A stretch of DNA of 64,000 nt from Branchipolynoe longqiensis (GCA_030323885.1 CM059194.1:4689691-4753690), one strand, 5' to 3'. Shown: positions 30,948 to 41,960, counted from the stretch's first letter. Notes: generated from the letters alone by a model not told the origin. Numbers and translations are program-made.

Positions 30948-31062
30948 TGGTCGTGGTGGCCGAATTGGCACACCGCAGGTTTCCCGTGCGGAAGATCGGA
31001 AGTTCGATTGCCAGTTGAGTCAAAGCGAAGACTTACAAGATTGATACTTGTCGCTTTCACAC
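30948..31062 (+). mobile_element. SINE-A 5' head fragment
   Basis: GTCGTGGTGGCCGAATTGGC (A-box region), GCGGAAGATCGGAAGTTCGA (B-box region), GAGTCAAAGCGAAGACTTAC, GATACTTGTCGCTTTC; the body is missing. Confidence 0.8.
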
Positions 31063-31314
31063 AGTCCTCTCTTCAACACACACAACCCTGACTCCAACTC
31101 TGCCTTAGCCCCTCTATGGAATGTATGTAATGTATGCACGCATAACTAATTAGCCCGCGGCCGGCGATATGACGCGCGTCCCGATAGGTGCACCGGGCGG
31201 ATATCGAAACCTAATAAGACTTGTTAACCAGACTCCAACGTGTCCACATCATTACACTCTAAAGGGGATGATTGAGTGAGTGATTGGATCCATATACCCG
31301 AGCAACAGATGGGG

Positions 31315-31510
31315 TCATATCAGGAGAACAGCGACTGGTCACACTGGTACCAGTTTGCACTCATGTGCAACACTGCCAGCATAATAGACCCGATATCCTA
31401 CTTAGTCTCAGTATTATGTTGGTAGATTAATTGATTAAGCAGGGGAAGTTTTCCTCATTTGACTGGGCTTTCCCTATCCTAATAATGCCGCTCGCCGGGC
31501 TATGTAGCTA
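31315..31510 (-). mobile_element. SINE-A variant fragment
   Basis: GTCATATCAGGAGAACAGCG and CCTATCCTAATAATGCCGCT are SINE-A words, but the middle has TTGATTAAGCAGGGGAAGTT. A similar AAGCAGGGGAAATTTC occurs in the copy at 63225-63425, suggesting a subfamily with a different body segment. Confidence 0.65.
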
Positions 31511-32439
31511 TATGTATATTTAAGAGTTTGGCTATTCCACCCCCGCTTAAGGTGAACCTACGTGTTAATATATAATTGTTGTCCATGTGAATTTCCAGGC
31601 CTGCCGCCGGGCCGCTGTCGCCTCTCGTCCCACCGCCGGTTGACCGCCTTCACGCTAACTTGACCTGGGCTAGAAAGGTGGTTACTATATCCCCGGAGGT
31701 GGGAAGTTTGACTCCATACAGTGCATGGGGCGGAAGGTCCTCAATTAAATACATTAATAGAACAATCTAATACCAATATCAGGTTGACCTTAGTGGTTAA
31801 TAATATAAGACTGGAGAATAGTAAAAAATGCAAGGAACATTCCACTTACTTCTTAAGAGCTCACAGCTTTATTCTTACCCTAACTAACAATGTAAGAGTT
31901 CTTTCATAGTTCAATTTCACTGTTGTTTGTTAAGTTAAATCAGTTTGGAATTTCGACAATAAAAGCCTAAATCTTGTCTAAAACATCAGAGCATGCAGAA
32001 ACACATCTGATGGGTCGGAGCCCGAGCGCTTGACCTTCCACCGTTGCCAGGAAAGTAACAATTTACATTTCCTAGCAACGCATTACAGGAGGGAACCCGG
32101 GCCCACAAATGACGGCAAATGCGAGCCTGGTGAGTAGCCCGCATTTCAGAATGTGAGCTAATCAGCCCAGCCCGCATTTCCATCGGTCGAGTAGTCTCGC
32201 CCACTTCACATATATATTTGAGTCATTGGGTTGATTCTGCTAGGATTCGAACCTGGTAGATTGAATCCCACGACTTACCAGAACGGGAGCAGGAAGCTCA
32301 CCGCATCCGCCCATCAGCCCGGGTATTTATTCTGGCATAAATCCCATTCAAAACATTTATAATTCTGTTAGTATGCATTTTATTACATTAGCCGATTAAG
32401 CAAATGAAATTTCAGTCATGGCCACTCGGTTTTCTACAT
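31511..32439. other. Unassigned spacer
   Basis: A B-box-like AGGATTCGAACCTGG complement near 32239 hints at a tRNA-like relic. Otherwise nothing recognised. Confidence 0.35.
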
Positions 32440-32690
32440 GGGAACCATTGCGCCTAGAACGGGACTCGAACCCACACATCTTTGCCAGTGTGCTAACCAT
32501 TACACCACCTAGGCTTTCTGATATCACCATACTACCCACGCCTACCTATCTATGTGGTCACTTGGCTGAGAGGTCAGTGCAAACCACTACGCTCGACCCC
32601 TTGGACTTGTAAGTCTTTTAATGCTTACAATTACATACATACAGTCAATGGACTAACACATACACACAACATATATATACATATATGAAG
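32440..32690 (-). mobile_element. SINE-C copy
   Basis: GCGCCTAGAACGGGACTCGA, GTGTGCTAACCATTACACCA, CCTAGGCTTTCTGATATCAC, CCCACGCCTACCTATCTATG, GAGAGGTCAGTGCAAACCAC, then AATGCTTACAATTACATACA. On the minus strand the tRNA-like part has a paired acceptor stem (GCCTAGG/TCTAGGC). Confidence 0.88.
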
Positions 32691-33134
32691 AATTCTTTTC
32701 CAAAGCACGAGCTACAAGTTTGTCATTGGCATTGCAGGATCATGTTTTGGATCGGCGATTGTTGCGTTTTGGAAAACAGCTCTTCAAAATTGTAAGTCAC
32801 TGTGTGAACCCTGAATTGGCCATGGTATAAACCCCTCATTTTCAAATCCGGCAACCTGTCACACTCCGGAAACGCAGCGCTCATCACATCCGGCCATCAC
32901 GGATCAGTCTCTACACATCAAATACACCCTGAAATGTCGTTTGATTTAACGATGCCTCTAGATCACATTGATCTTCCTATCATAAGCTGCTCAAAATAAG
33001 GCTAGGAAACCCCCACAAATCTGCACCGCAAAGGGGCATGTGATATGTCACACCCCGCCAGCGGTGTGCCCAATGGAAGGTAACCATGCCGAAAGTAGCC
33101 AGATAGCAAACCACTCATCTATGTACAAGCCTAT
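32691..33134. other. Spacer with a short V-SINE tail
   Basis: 32938-32995 (TCGTTTGATTTAACGATGCC, CTCTAGATCACATTGATCTT) is a minus-strand V-SINE/LINE tail fragment. The remainder is unassigned. Confidence 0.5.
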
Positions 33135-33410
33135 ATATGTAAATAGGAGTAGACTAGTCTAGTAGTAATAAGAGTAGAACAAATATAATACACATATGCT
33201 AAGAAAATCCAAAAAAATTAACATAGACTACTAACCAGACAAACCAACTATTTATCTGCTACTGAAATCCGGGCAATCAAATACCTTATCAGCAGCTACT
33301 GTGTGATGCGATAACACCAACACTACAGCTGGCCAACATTGAAAACAAGCCTTAATACCCAGGCTTATATGCTATGGACAGTATAAATACAGCCTCAATA
33401 AAATTGAATG
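33135..33410 (+). repeat. Repeat D, best full-length copy
   Basis: Starts GTAAATAGGAGTAGACTAGT and ends GCTATGGACAGTATAAATAC + AGCCTCAATAAAA. Collinear with 19250-19530 on the opposite strand. Non-coding; class unknown. The end runs into a V-SINE tail at about 33412. Confidence 0.82.
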
Positions 33411-33411
33411 T

Positions 33412-33600
33412 TTTGGATGTTAAACATATGGTCATTCAGACATTTGGAGGAAACCTGCTGTCGCCACATATGCTACTTTCCGAGAATCAGCAAGGGGTCT
33501 TTATATGCACTTTCAAACAGACAGCCATATCTCAGTAATGCCATGCCACAGTCTAAGTAGCGGCCACTATAGATTTTAATCTCATTTCCTGGACGTTGGC
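33412..33600 (-). mobile_element. V-SINE copy, degraded
   Basis: GGATGTTAAACATATGGTCA, CAGCAAGGGGTCTTTATATG and CACTTTCAAACAGACAG match the complement of the V-SINE body at 24920-25250; the head is not clear. Confidence 0.8.
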
Positions 33601-34030
33601 TTGGCCACAGTTTGAACACCACATTTTCAAACCCAGCGATTTGTCACAAATCGGAGGCAGCGTGCTCAACACATCGTCTCAGTCTGTATGCCTACACATC
33701 AAGTCCACCCAGATGAATTGCCCAGGAATGTATTTTGGTTAAACCCACTTTATTTTCGCTGTTGGAAAACTTCTACCGATAGATGGCGCCACGCTGGCTC
33801 TATCGCCTGCGTTCCCCTAATGGGAACTGGCGTGAGGAGGTTTTCGCTAACGCGGCTTGGTCGAGCTTCATTCGGCTATCGCGTGCACACGGCGTACGCC
33901 ACGTCAGGAGTCATTACCCGGGAGGACTCGCACCTCGGTCGGTCGGACTATGTCGGCATGTGAGGGGCCCCCGGCATACATCAAGTTCATCCGCCTTACT
34001 ATAAACACACTGATAGGTGGGGGATCATCG
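33601..34030. other. Unassigned spacer
   Basis: GC-richer than its flanks and with overlapping open frames of up to 91 codons, but no domain recognised. Confidence 0.35.
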
Positions 34031-34560
34031 ATTACTCGGAACAGGACGGACGAATTGGGGAAGATTGTTGGGTCACTTCCTGACCATGAAGGTGGTGGGT
34101 TCAAACCCCGGCCGAGTCAATAGGATGTGTTATTCAATTGGAAAGGGGCCACTGGAGGTGGTGGGTTCAACCCCCGGCCGAGTCAAAATTGATATTGGGT
34201 ACTGGAGGTGGTGGGTTTAACCCCCGTCGAGTCAAAATTGATATGGGGTACTGGAGGTGGTGGGTTTAACCCCCGATCGAGTCAAAAGGATGTATTATTA
34301 AATTGATATGGGGTACTGGAGGTGGTGGCCGAGTCAAAAGGATGTGCTATTAAATTGCAAAGGGGCACTGCAGGTGGTGGTGGGTTCAAACCCCGGCTGA
34401 GTCAAAAGGATATGTTATTAAATTGCAATGGGGCACTGCAGACGGTGCTTTCAAAACCCGGCCGAGTCAAATTGATGTGTTATTAAATTGATAAGGCGTA
34501 CTGGAGGTGGTGGGTTCAAACCCCGGCCGAGTCAAAAGGATGTGGTATTACATTGATAGC
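34031..34560 (+). repeat. Tandem array of tRNA T-arm/B-box units
   Basis: Begins with a tRNA-like head (GGACGGACGAATTGGGGAAG, then GGTGGTGGGTTCAAACCCCG at about 34092). About eight units of 50-68 bp follow, each with GGTGGTGGGTTCAAACCCCG or a variant, GCCGAGTCAAAA and an AT-rich spacer (GGATGTGTTATTAAATTGAT). The GGTTCAAACCCC core equals a Pol III B box; one unit (near 34320) lost it by deletion. It looks like repeated amplification of the 3' half of a SINE-A-type head. Confidence 0.88.
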
Positions 34561-35364
34561 TGGCGCCACCTAGCGGGATGCCAGTTGCCATCAATAATTT
34601 GTTTGTGAAAGAACCATCAATCAATCAATCAGTGTAGTACTTGACATTGCCAGGATATGGTTAGTACTGGACTGTTCAGAATCAGGATGTTCAGAATCAT
34701 CGTCGTCCTCATCCAAACCCTTTTCTGCCAGGATCGTTGCGACACTAGTAATTACTTTGCACCCGGCTTTCTCAATTGGTACCTGATCTGCCTAGCTTCA
34801 AGCCCTTTTCATATTCAGTATGACAACCTAACGCCAACATTGAAAACACGTTCTATTATGAATTAATATGTCATAGACACGGTAAATTAGCCATCAGTAA
34901 AGAATAACTGCTAGTTTAAATGACATAGTACAACTACATAAACAGCGTATAATTATCTCATTCAATACTAACATAATGGACATGATAAAACCATCCTTCC
35001 CCTATTAGGTGATAATTAAAATGGATTGTTGGTGTGTGGAAACCTACAGTTTACCACACAAATCAGGTCTGTGCATGAATTGTGAATATATGACAACACA
35101 CATATTTCACTGTGGCCATTTTGAATGTAGGCTCTGAATAAAAGGACTCTATGGGAATAGCGTTTACACCAGCTAAAATATGTTCAGGAAGGTTCAATTT
35201 CCCATAGATCATCAACAATTGTACATAATCTAACAATGTCTGCTTGGAGAGTACAGGGCAGCCTGCCCTGGTTGGCTCTACTCATATTCCTTGCATAGCT
35301 CCAAACATGGTTTGGTTGACAGCACAAACAATAGATTGTAGTGAGACAACAGTCAATAGGTGGG
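34561..35364. other. Unassigned spacer
   Basis: 34605-34640 has an (AATC)n run like a LINE tail. The rest has no recognised feature. Confidence 0.4.
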
Positions 35365-35470
35365 AGAGACAAACAACAAGTTTGTTTTATTTAACAACGC
35401 TTCTAGAGCACATTGGTTTGTATGATCAGCTATTGGATGTCAAACATATTGTAATATTACTTCGAAATCG
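35365..35470 (-). mobile_element. V-SINE/LINE tail fragment
   Basis: TTTGTTTTATTTAACAACGC, CTAGAGCACATTGGTTTGTA and CTATTGGATGTCAAACATAT form the complement of the V-SINE 3' tail; the rest of the SINE is absent. Confidence 0.8.
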
Positions 35471-36254
35471 GCCGTCTGAGTCCCAAGATACCACTTACTC
35501 TTCCCAGGTGCATTCTGATGATGGTCTGGCAGTTCACACCTGATGCCCCTCTCCAACAAACTCATAACAACGAAAGGGAATACCCTCACCCCTTACCTCC
35601 TGTCCACACAGATCCTCATTACACTCGTTAGTACGGATAGGGATCAGTGCCTACAACCCATTGAACCAGAGTCCGATGGTTGTTGCACACAGCTCAGTGA
35701 CTTTTGAATAGCTGCTGCCAGTTTCTATATGGAAGGTGGAGCCTCAGACAGCGTGTCTGGGTTCCTGGCCAAGAGAAGAGTGTGTTCCCTTCAAGAGTGC
35801 ATCAAGAAGTAAATAGAATAATCTAGATCAGGGTGAGGTCTGTGTGTCAGGTGGTGCAAGGGGTGCAGGTGACTGGGCCTCCCACAGCCAGCCAATCAGA
35901 CACCCTCTACCACCCAGCTGCAGGTGGTGTCCATAAGGTATGCAGAGTGGCTGGGTTTGCTTGCCCATTGGCCCTGTGGTAACAGTTAGTTGCAGACAGT
36001 TACAATAAATATATATATTAAAAATGTCCTTCTCCTCCACTTGCACTCTTACTGGTGCATAGAGGGAACATTTCACCAACATTAACTGTCTCTTACATAA
36101 GAACATCACGTCATAATCTTGGGCACTATGTGTTATCATATGTTCCACATAGTCTCATATGTCACCCAGTGAGTGGGGCACCCATTGCCTCTCTGTTACA
36201 TAACCCTGTCCCCACTGTGTCGCCCGTGACTAATAGTGCTCTCCGCTAAGATAT
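35471..36254. other. Unassigned spacer
   Basis: No recognisable coding or repeat content. Confidence 0.35.
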
Positions 36255-36510
36255 ACTTCCGAACCAAAAATCTGCATATTTTTACAATATGGTCATTCTG
36301 ACATATCTCTTTAGATGAAACCTGCTGCCAGCACAGAGAGGCAGCAGAGAGGCTATTCTCTCCAATAAGCAGCAAGGGGTCTGTTATATGCACTTTACCA
36401 CAAACAGGACAGCTCATAACACAACCTTTAATGAACTAGTTGTGGACCACTAGTTGGAACGGAAAATAACCCAAACTGAGGTTGGAGAGATAGCCCCAAG
36501 CGCCCAAGCC
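36255..36510 (-). mobile_element. V-SINE copy
   Basis: TATGGTCATTCTGACATATC, AAGCAGCAAGGGGTCTGTTA, TATGCACTTTACCACAAACA, CAGGACAGCTCATAAC and CCACTAGTTGGAACGGAAAA are the complement of the V-SINE body. Tail and head are partly lost. It lies just left of the Gypsy element. Confidence 0.85.
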
Positions 36511-36548
36511 ACCTGGATATCATGGCCTGTGCGTTTGCTGGTGATATC

Positions 36549-36688
36549 TGTAATATATGTAGTTGTACGAATGCCCCCAGCATAATACCGGATGACGTCA
36601 CATCATAATACCGGATGACGTCACGAATAGTAGTTCTAAATAAAGACAGTTACATTACAGAACTCATGGTGTTAGCACATCCTTTACA
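36549..36688 (+). repeat. Gypsy 5' LTR
   Basis: Starts TGTAATATATG and ends CCTTTACA (TG...CA ends). A 20-bp segment CATAATACCGGATGACGTCA occurs twice, at 36581 and 36604, so the LTR has two TGACGTCA palindromes (36593-36600, 36616-36623) matching CREB/ATF sites. An AATAAAG word follows at about 36640. No clear TATA box. Confidence 0.96.
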
Positions 36689-36706
36689 TGGTGTCAGATA
36701 TTACGG
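36689..36706 (+). promoter_or_regulatory. Primer-binding site
   Basis: TGGTGTCAGATATTACGG lies directly after the LTR. TGG plus following bases is complementary to a tRNA 3' end; TGGTGTCAGA-type sites are reported as Leu-tRNA-primed in related Gypsy elements. The tRNA identity is inferred, not tested. Confidence 0.7.
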
Positions 36707-36753
36707 GTTGAACTCATCGATATGGCTCTGCACGAATCAAAACCCCGGGACCA

Positions 36754-37530
36754 TTGAATTTAGATGAAAACATGGCCGTCAATTGGAGATCCTGGATTAA
36801 TTCATATGAGATATATGCAACAGCCACAGGAGTGGCAACTAAAACGGAGAAGATCCAGTGTTGTGTATTTTTGCATGTGGCTGGTGGAGAGGCACACAAA
36901 ATACACAGAACTTTCGATTTTGAAACTGCAGAAAAGGACAAGATAACACCATTAATAGGCACATTCAATCAGTAGTGTGAAGGTAAAACAAACATCACAG
37001 TTGTCAGGTACGAATTTAACACATTTAATCAAACTACTGACAATATGGACACCTATATCAGGGAATTAAAACACTGCATACAGTTTTGTTGCTATGACAC
37101 ATTGGGGGCGTCATTGTTAAGTGATCGCATTGTGTGTGGAGTCAAGGATAATGAACTCAGAAACAAGTTATTGCAATCTCCTAAGTTGACATTGGAGGAA
37201 TGTATTCAGTTATGTCGGTTGAGTGAGAATATAGCGACAAAAGTGAATAGGGATGGTAGTAATCAAGTCGATGCGATGGCTGCTCGGTACATCAGGAGAG
37301 GGGGACCAGGAGAACAAACATCTCCATGGATATGGCCGTCAACAAGTCATTTTCAACAGAGTTCGCAAGTAATGGCTACACGTTGTGACCATTGTGGATA
37401 CACTCATCATAGGGGAAGCTGCCCTGCAAAGGGGAAGGAGTGCTCTGGATGACACAGAATAGGTCACTTCACCAAGGTTTGCTGTCAACAGAAGAGGCAG
37501 CAGCACAGTGCACCAGTATATGAGATTGAA
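36754..37530 (+). pseudogene. Gypsy Gag with CCHC region, two in-frame stops
   Basis: One frame runs through gag: 36754-36975 ends at TAG (36973-36975), then the same frame resumes to TGA at 37450-37452. It has a capsid-like helical region and, near its end, a first CCHC-type zinc-binding segment (CDHCGYTHHRGSCP, about 37384-37425). The TGA falls exactly where the second Cys of a second CCHC knuckle is expected (CSG, stop, then HRIGHFTKVC). The true start is unclear: an upstream ATG at 36722 is out of frame. Confidence 0.88.
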
Positions 37531-37900
37531 GTGGACCCGGATCGTGATGATGGACGTGATGAACAGGATCTGCGGCATCGACTGCATGACGACGAGTATG
37601 ATTTGTTTATAGGAACGATCTACCAAGATGAAGTAGCTGACAGTGATTTATGGTATGCGATGTTTGTCGTCAGCAAACAGGATGTGTCATTTAAATTAGA
37701 CACTGGATCTGAAGCTATTATCTTGCCTCTCAATGTGTACAAGAAGCTTTGTAGTGCCAATTTAACCCCTTCAAAATGTCAACTAATAACTTATGGAGGA
37801 CACCAAATCAAGCCTGCTGGTGAGGCGATACTGCATATCAACAATACCGAACTAAAGTTTCAAGTAACGGATGCAGGTAGTGCAATCCTGGTAAACAGGC
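37531..37900 (+). pseudogene. Gypsy retroviral-type aspartic protease
   Basis: Same frame as gag. FKLDTGSEAIILP carries the DTGS active-site motif at 37699-37710. After an acidic linker the domain continues about 60 residues before a one-base shift near 37890, after which RT follows in another frame. No stop between the CCHC TGA and this point, so gag and protease look like one original reading frame. Confidence 0.92.
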
Positions 37901-37910
37901 TTGTGTACGA

Positions 37911-39050
37911 TTGGGTCTGTTGGCGCGTCTGGACACCGTGGACAAGATACCTGACGTGGAGGCGGACAAACTGGTAAACAAATATTCTGATGTATTTGAA
38001 GGTTTAGGTTTAATTAAAGTAAATGCAAAAATATATATTGATGACACTGTCCCACCTATTGTAGACCCGCCACCCAGAATACCATTAGCTATTGTTGAGG
38101 ATGTCCAGGCACAATTGAACAGAATGATGAACTTAGGGGTCATTGTAAAACAGAATGAACTGACCCCATGGGTAAATTCTATAACGATTGTTCATAAACC
38201 TGGTAAGCTCAGGATTTGCCTTGACCCAACAGAATTAAACAGGGCCATTTTACGGGGCCCATACCCTGTAAGGACTATTGAGGAGGTAGTAGCTCAGTTA
38301 CATGGGGCTAACTACTTCTCTGTTTTGGACGCAAACAGTGGGTATTGGCAGATAGAGTTAGATGAAATGAGTTCTAGATTATGTATATTTAATACGCCAT
38401 GGGGCCGGTTAAGGTATACACATTTGCCATTTGGGATCAAAACCGCAGGGGATATTTTCATACAAGAGATGAATGAAATGTTGATGGGAATGCCTGGCGT
38501 GCACGTTATATCGGATGATATTTTAATACACGGTGTTACAATACAAGAGCATAATATTCGTTTGGAAGCTGTGTTGAAACGGGCGAGAGAAGTTCACCTG
38601 AAGTTAAACCCTAAAAAGTCTAGAATTTGTAAAAGTAGTGTTAATTATGTTGGACATTTGGTCACTTTAAAAGGACTAAAGCCTAATACTGGCAGGATAC
38701 AAGCCATTATTGTCATGCCGGTTCCTTCAGATAAGGCAGCAGTGCAACGTTTCTTAGGAATGATAGGTTATGTAAGTAAATTTGTTCCAAACATGGCTCA
38801 AATTATGAAGCCATTGAGAACAGTAATTCAAAAGAACATAGCATGGCACTTGAATGGGGAACAGGATCAGGCTTTTCAGGAGTTAAAGGGCCTTCTCACG
38901 AGGGCACCTATTTTAAGGTATTTTGATAGAAAGGAGAGGATTGTGATCCAGGTGGATGCGTTGAAGTATGGGTTTGGGGCTACCCTATTTCAGTGTGATT
39001 TACCTGTAGCAATGGCCTCAAAGGCACTGGACTGGATAAGACACAGATAA
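37911..39050 (+). pseudogene. Gypsy reverse transcriptase and start of RNase H
   Basis: Open for 379 codons. RT signatures: TPWVNSITIVHK, LRICLDPTELNRAI, YFSVLDANSGYWQIELD (motif A), YTHLPFGIKTAGDIFI (motif B) and VISDDILIHG, where the catalytic aspartates are at 38514-38519. Then the thumb/connection segment (VQRFLGMIGYVSKFVPN) and RNase H beginning VIQVDALKYGFGATLFQ. A one-base shift near 39030 ends the frame within RNase H. All RT catalytic residues are present. Confidence 0.95.
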
Positions 39051-39295
39051 GTTACGCTGTGATCGAAAAGGAATTATTAGCTATATGTTTTGGGTGTAAG
39101 AAATTCCATGATTTTATTGATGGCAACGAAATAACAATCCAAACAGATCACAAACCTCTCGTTAATATTATGCATGAACCTATGCATGAGTTATCGGCCA
39201 GGATGCAGAGGATGCGCATGAGGTTACAGAATTACAACATCACGGTAACTTACTTAAAAGGATCACATTTATATTTTGCAGATACTCTCTCATGA
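39051..39295 (+). pseudogene. Gypsy RNase H, C-terminal part
   Basis: Continues RNase H in a third frame: YAVIEKELLAICFGCKKFH (conserved Glu), FIDGNEITIQTDHKPL (conserved Asp), MRMRLQNYNITVTYLKGSH and FADTLS. It ends at TGA 39293-39295, where relatives often have Arg (CGA to TGA fits CpG deamination). The frame is open again immediately after. Confidence 0.93.
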
Positions 39296-40489
39296 GCACA
39301 CACGTCGGATGTAAACCCAAACGACCTATACGATCCTGACATCTTGGTGGCTTCCGTAGATATATGTATGGATGTTATCCAGCGAGTCAGGGAGTGCACT
39401 GAGTTAGATCAGACCCTAAACATAATAAAACACTTAACATTAGACGGATGGCCCAATCATGTTCCATATGATGTAAAACCATATTGTACTTTTAGGCATG
39501 AAATAACATGGTATGACAGAGTTTTATTGAAAGGTAAACAAATAATAATTCCAAAAGTGTTGCAACCTAGTATATTAACAAAGCTACATGAGTCACATTT
39601 GGGTATCATTAAGTGTAAACAGCTAGCGAGAGATAGTGTGTTTTGGCCTGGTTTAAGTAGTCAATTAGAGGACAAGATTTCAAGATGTGATATTTGCCAA
39701 CAGTTGAGAAATGCACAGGCAAAAGAACCATTAGTAAGGCATTCAATACCAAATATACCATTTCATAAAATCAGAGTGGATTTGTTTCACGTAAACGGGA
39801 AAAACTACATATTGGTTATTGATTATTATTCTAAGTTTCCTGACTTCATTAAATTGTTACAACTATCTAGCCAAGCCGTTATTAATGCATTGAAGCAGAT
39901 GTTTGCCAGGTATGGAATACCCAAATATGTTGTATCAGACAATGGTCCTCAATTCACAAGTGAGGAATTTCGTAAGTTTGCTTCAATGTATGGTTTCAAA
40001 TCATTGTTCACAAGTCCAATGCACGCCCAAAGTATTGGGCAAGTTGAACGGTATGTACAAACCATCAAACGTATGATAAACAAATGTATTAAGGATAATC
40101 GGAAAGTGGAGATTGCCTTGCTCAATTATCGAAATACTACCCTAGATGGCGTTGGTGCATCACCAGCGCAATTGCTGATGTCCCACAGGTTGAGAAGCAG
40201 GATCCCTTTATTAGACCGTGACGTCACTGCGGCAACCCCACCATCAAAATTACATCAGTTGCGTCGTAACCAAAAATTACAGAAATTGTACTTTGACAGA
40301 CATTCAGGTAAGGGTCACCCGTTATTACATACTGGGGATAGGGTCCGATACAAAGACCATAACAATGAGTGGAAAAAGGGGACCATTCTGCCCATGGATA
40401 AAGAACATAAGAGGGATTACGACATAGTAAATGAACGTAATAATGTGCTACGACGTAACAGAAAATTAATTTACAGGTGTCCTGAATGA
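39296..40489 (+). pseudogene. Gypsy integrase
   Basis: Same frame as the RNase H segment; first ATG at 39344, stop at 40489. An N-terminal HHCC zinc-binding pattern (HESHLG...CDIC, about 39588-39700) precedes the rve catalytic core. The three acidic residues are Asp at 39779-39781, Asp at 39938-39940 (SDNGPQF) and Glu at 40046-40048 (GQVERY), giving D-x52-D-x35-E. A basic C-terminal tail follows. The domain is intact; only the upstream TGA separates it from RNase H. Confidence 0.95.
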
Positions 40490-40652
40490 AGCGTTAAATT
40501 GACTGATACAAATAATAGGAGCAAAACACATAATATAAACGAACCTTCACATTAATAAGAATATTAATATGAAACATTATAACCCAGTGATCTCGATGTT
40601 AGTTAATATATAATAAGCAAGTGATAATAAAAGATTGATATATATATCGTTA

Positions 40653-40663
40653 AAACGGGAAGA
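40653..40663 (+). promoter_or_regulatory. Polypurine tract
   Basis: AAACGGGAAGA sits directly before the 3' LTR, where plus-strand DNA synthesis is primed. Confidence 0.8.
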
Positions 40664-40803
40664 TGTAATATATGTAGTTGTACGAATGCCCCCAGCATAA
40701 TACCGTATGACGTCACGTCATAATACTGGATGACGTCACGAATAGTAGTTCTAAATAAAGACAGTTACATCACAGAACTCATGGTGTTAGCACGTCCTTT
40801 ACA
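40664..40803 (+). repeat. Gypsy 3' LTR
   Basis: 140 bp, same ends as the 5' LTR, five substitutions between them. Both TGACGTCA sites are preserved (40708-40715, 40731-40738), although the repeated segment around them carries substitutions. Confidence 0.96.
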
Positions 40804-40808
40804 ATATC

Positions 40809-41539
40809 CTTATCTGTTTGTATTAACCCTCTGCCCAGAGTGTCTCCGTAATTCCTATAACCCTTCCTATTACTTTGGCGTAAAATCGTATCATTTAATG
40901 ACATGGTTTTGCTGTTCCACCCCTCGAGTAATTAATATTTGATTCGGACAGAGGGAGCCAGAAATAGATTTTTTTCATTGATTATTAACAGTCTATTAAA
41001 TATCTCAATCTTTTGCATCTAAATCCAGGAAAGCCGACTCTCAAGGGATCAAAGGGTGCACAAAGAGGACCTGTGAGGGTTGTTGGGTGTGGTCACTTTT
41101 TGCTACTCTTTGTCCTGAGCTGCTCCGCCAACGGACTGTCTGTGCGACGCGTGGTGCAGTGACATATGAGTAGTTCCGAATGCCTCCACAAGGGTGGCGT
41201 GTCATGTCCCCCCAACCGAATCAACCACAATTGGAACAACGCAAACACAGTACATATAATTATGGACTTTTAATTACAGTAAAGCTTTTTTGGTATGAGG
41301 CTTCGAGAAGCTTATAACCGAAAAGTTCCAGATTGACAGTTCTGGGTACATATGTGTGGACCGAGGACGAGGTCCAGTGGCCAAGTCTCATTAGGTCCTT
41401 AAGAGGATGTAGCCAAGGTACACAATTACTCTTCTGTCATCTGTCCCGCGCTTGGTTCTGGTCATCAGTGGGCTAATTTGTGTCCATGTCTCAAAGGGAG
41501 AGGTGTCAAATGGACCTAGCATTGGACCATAAGATGTCT
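40809..41539. other. Unassigned spacer
   Basis: No coding or family signal recognised to the right of the Gypsy element. Confidence 0.35.
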
Positions 41540-41815
41540 GTCTCTTATGCAGTTCATGCTATCAGTGTCGTTGTAATGGTTTACCTATCATTCATGTACC
41601 GATGCTCTTTTCTTTTTCTATGGGAATTTGTTTCCCTTGACCACAAATATATGATTGTGAGCTTTCTACTTTAACGAGTGTCTATTGGCACATAATTGAT
41701 TGTCTGCTTTTACATGTAAAAGCGATGGGTTGAACAAAAAACAAACATGTCTCGCCGTGAATATGGCCTATGATGCCGACACAGTGTAAAGCAACCACCA
41801 ATCAATCAATCAATC
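41540..41815 (+). repeat. LINE 3' end with (AATC)n tail
   Basis: Non-coding stretch ending CAATCAATCAATCAATC (41795-41814), a tail type common on invertebrate LINEs. The preceding TTTACATGTAAAAGCGATGG is a short palindrome-containing phrase. Assignment rests mainly on the tail. Confidence 0.5.
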
Positions 41816-41960
41816 ATGTACCAATGTTTTCCTTATTTTTCTGTATATTGTTGTAGATTTGTTTACTGTGTAGAGGTAATTGTGATTAGGGCTGGAAGAC
41901 CAGTGCATTAGCACTGACAACATGTTATTCAGAGGACTAAAAACACTTGAACCAACAAAA
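41816..41960 (+). repeat. LINE 3' tail, second copy of that at 1925-2165
   Basis: ATGTACCAATGTTTTCCTTA, ATTGTTGTAGATTTGTTTAC, GACCAGTGCATTAGCACTGA and ACTAAAAACACTTGAACCAA are shared with 2010-2160. No coding part is attached, so this is a 5'-truncated insertion. Confidence 0.75.

Larger units (their letters stand above)
36549..40803 (+). mobile_element. Complete Ty3/Gypsy LTR retrotransposon
   Basis: 4,255 bp bounded by 140-bp LTRs (36549-36688 and 40664-40803) that differ at five positions, and by the 5-bp target duplication ATATC at 36544-36548 and 40804-40808. Order of coding segments is gag, protease, RT, RNase H, integrase, as in Ty3/Gypsy. No envelope-like ORF lies between integrase and the 3' LTR. 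Coding is one continuous series interrupted by three stops and two one-base shifts. Short LTRs, an ISDD-type RT motif and the double CCHC pattern point to a Mag/C-type lineage; this needs a tree. Confidence 0.96.

Noticed and set aside
32440..32520. Functional tRNA on the minus strand
   Set aside because: The acceptor stem pairs, but the same sequence recurs in several dispersed copies with shared flanks, so it is a SINE component.
34031..34560. Cluster of tRNA genes
   Set aside because: Only the T-arm/B-box half repeats; no A box, anticodon arm or acceptor stem in the units.
36549..40803. Endogenous retrovirus with envelope
   Set aside because: Only about 165 bp separate integrase and the polypurine tract; no envelope ORF.
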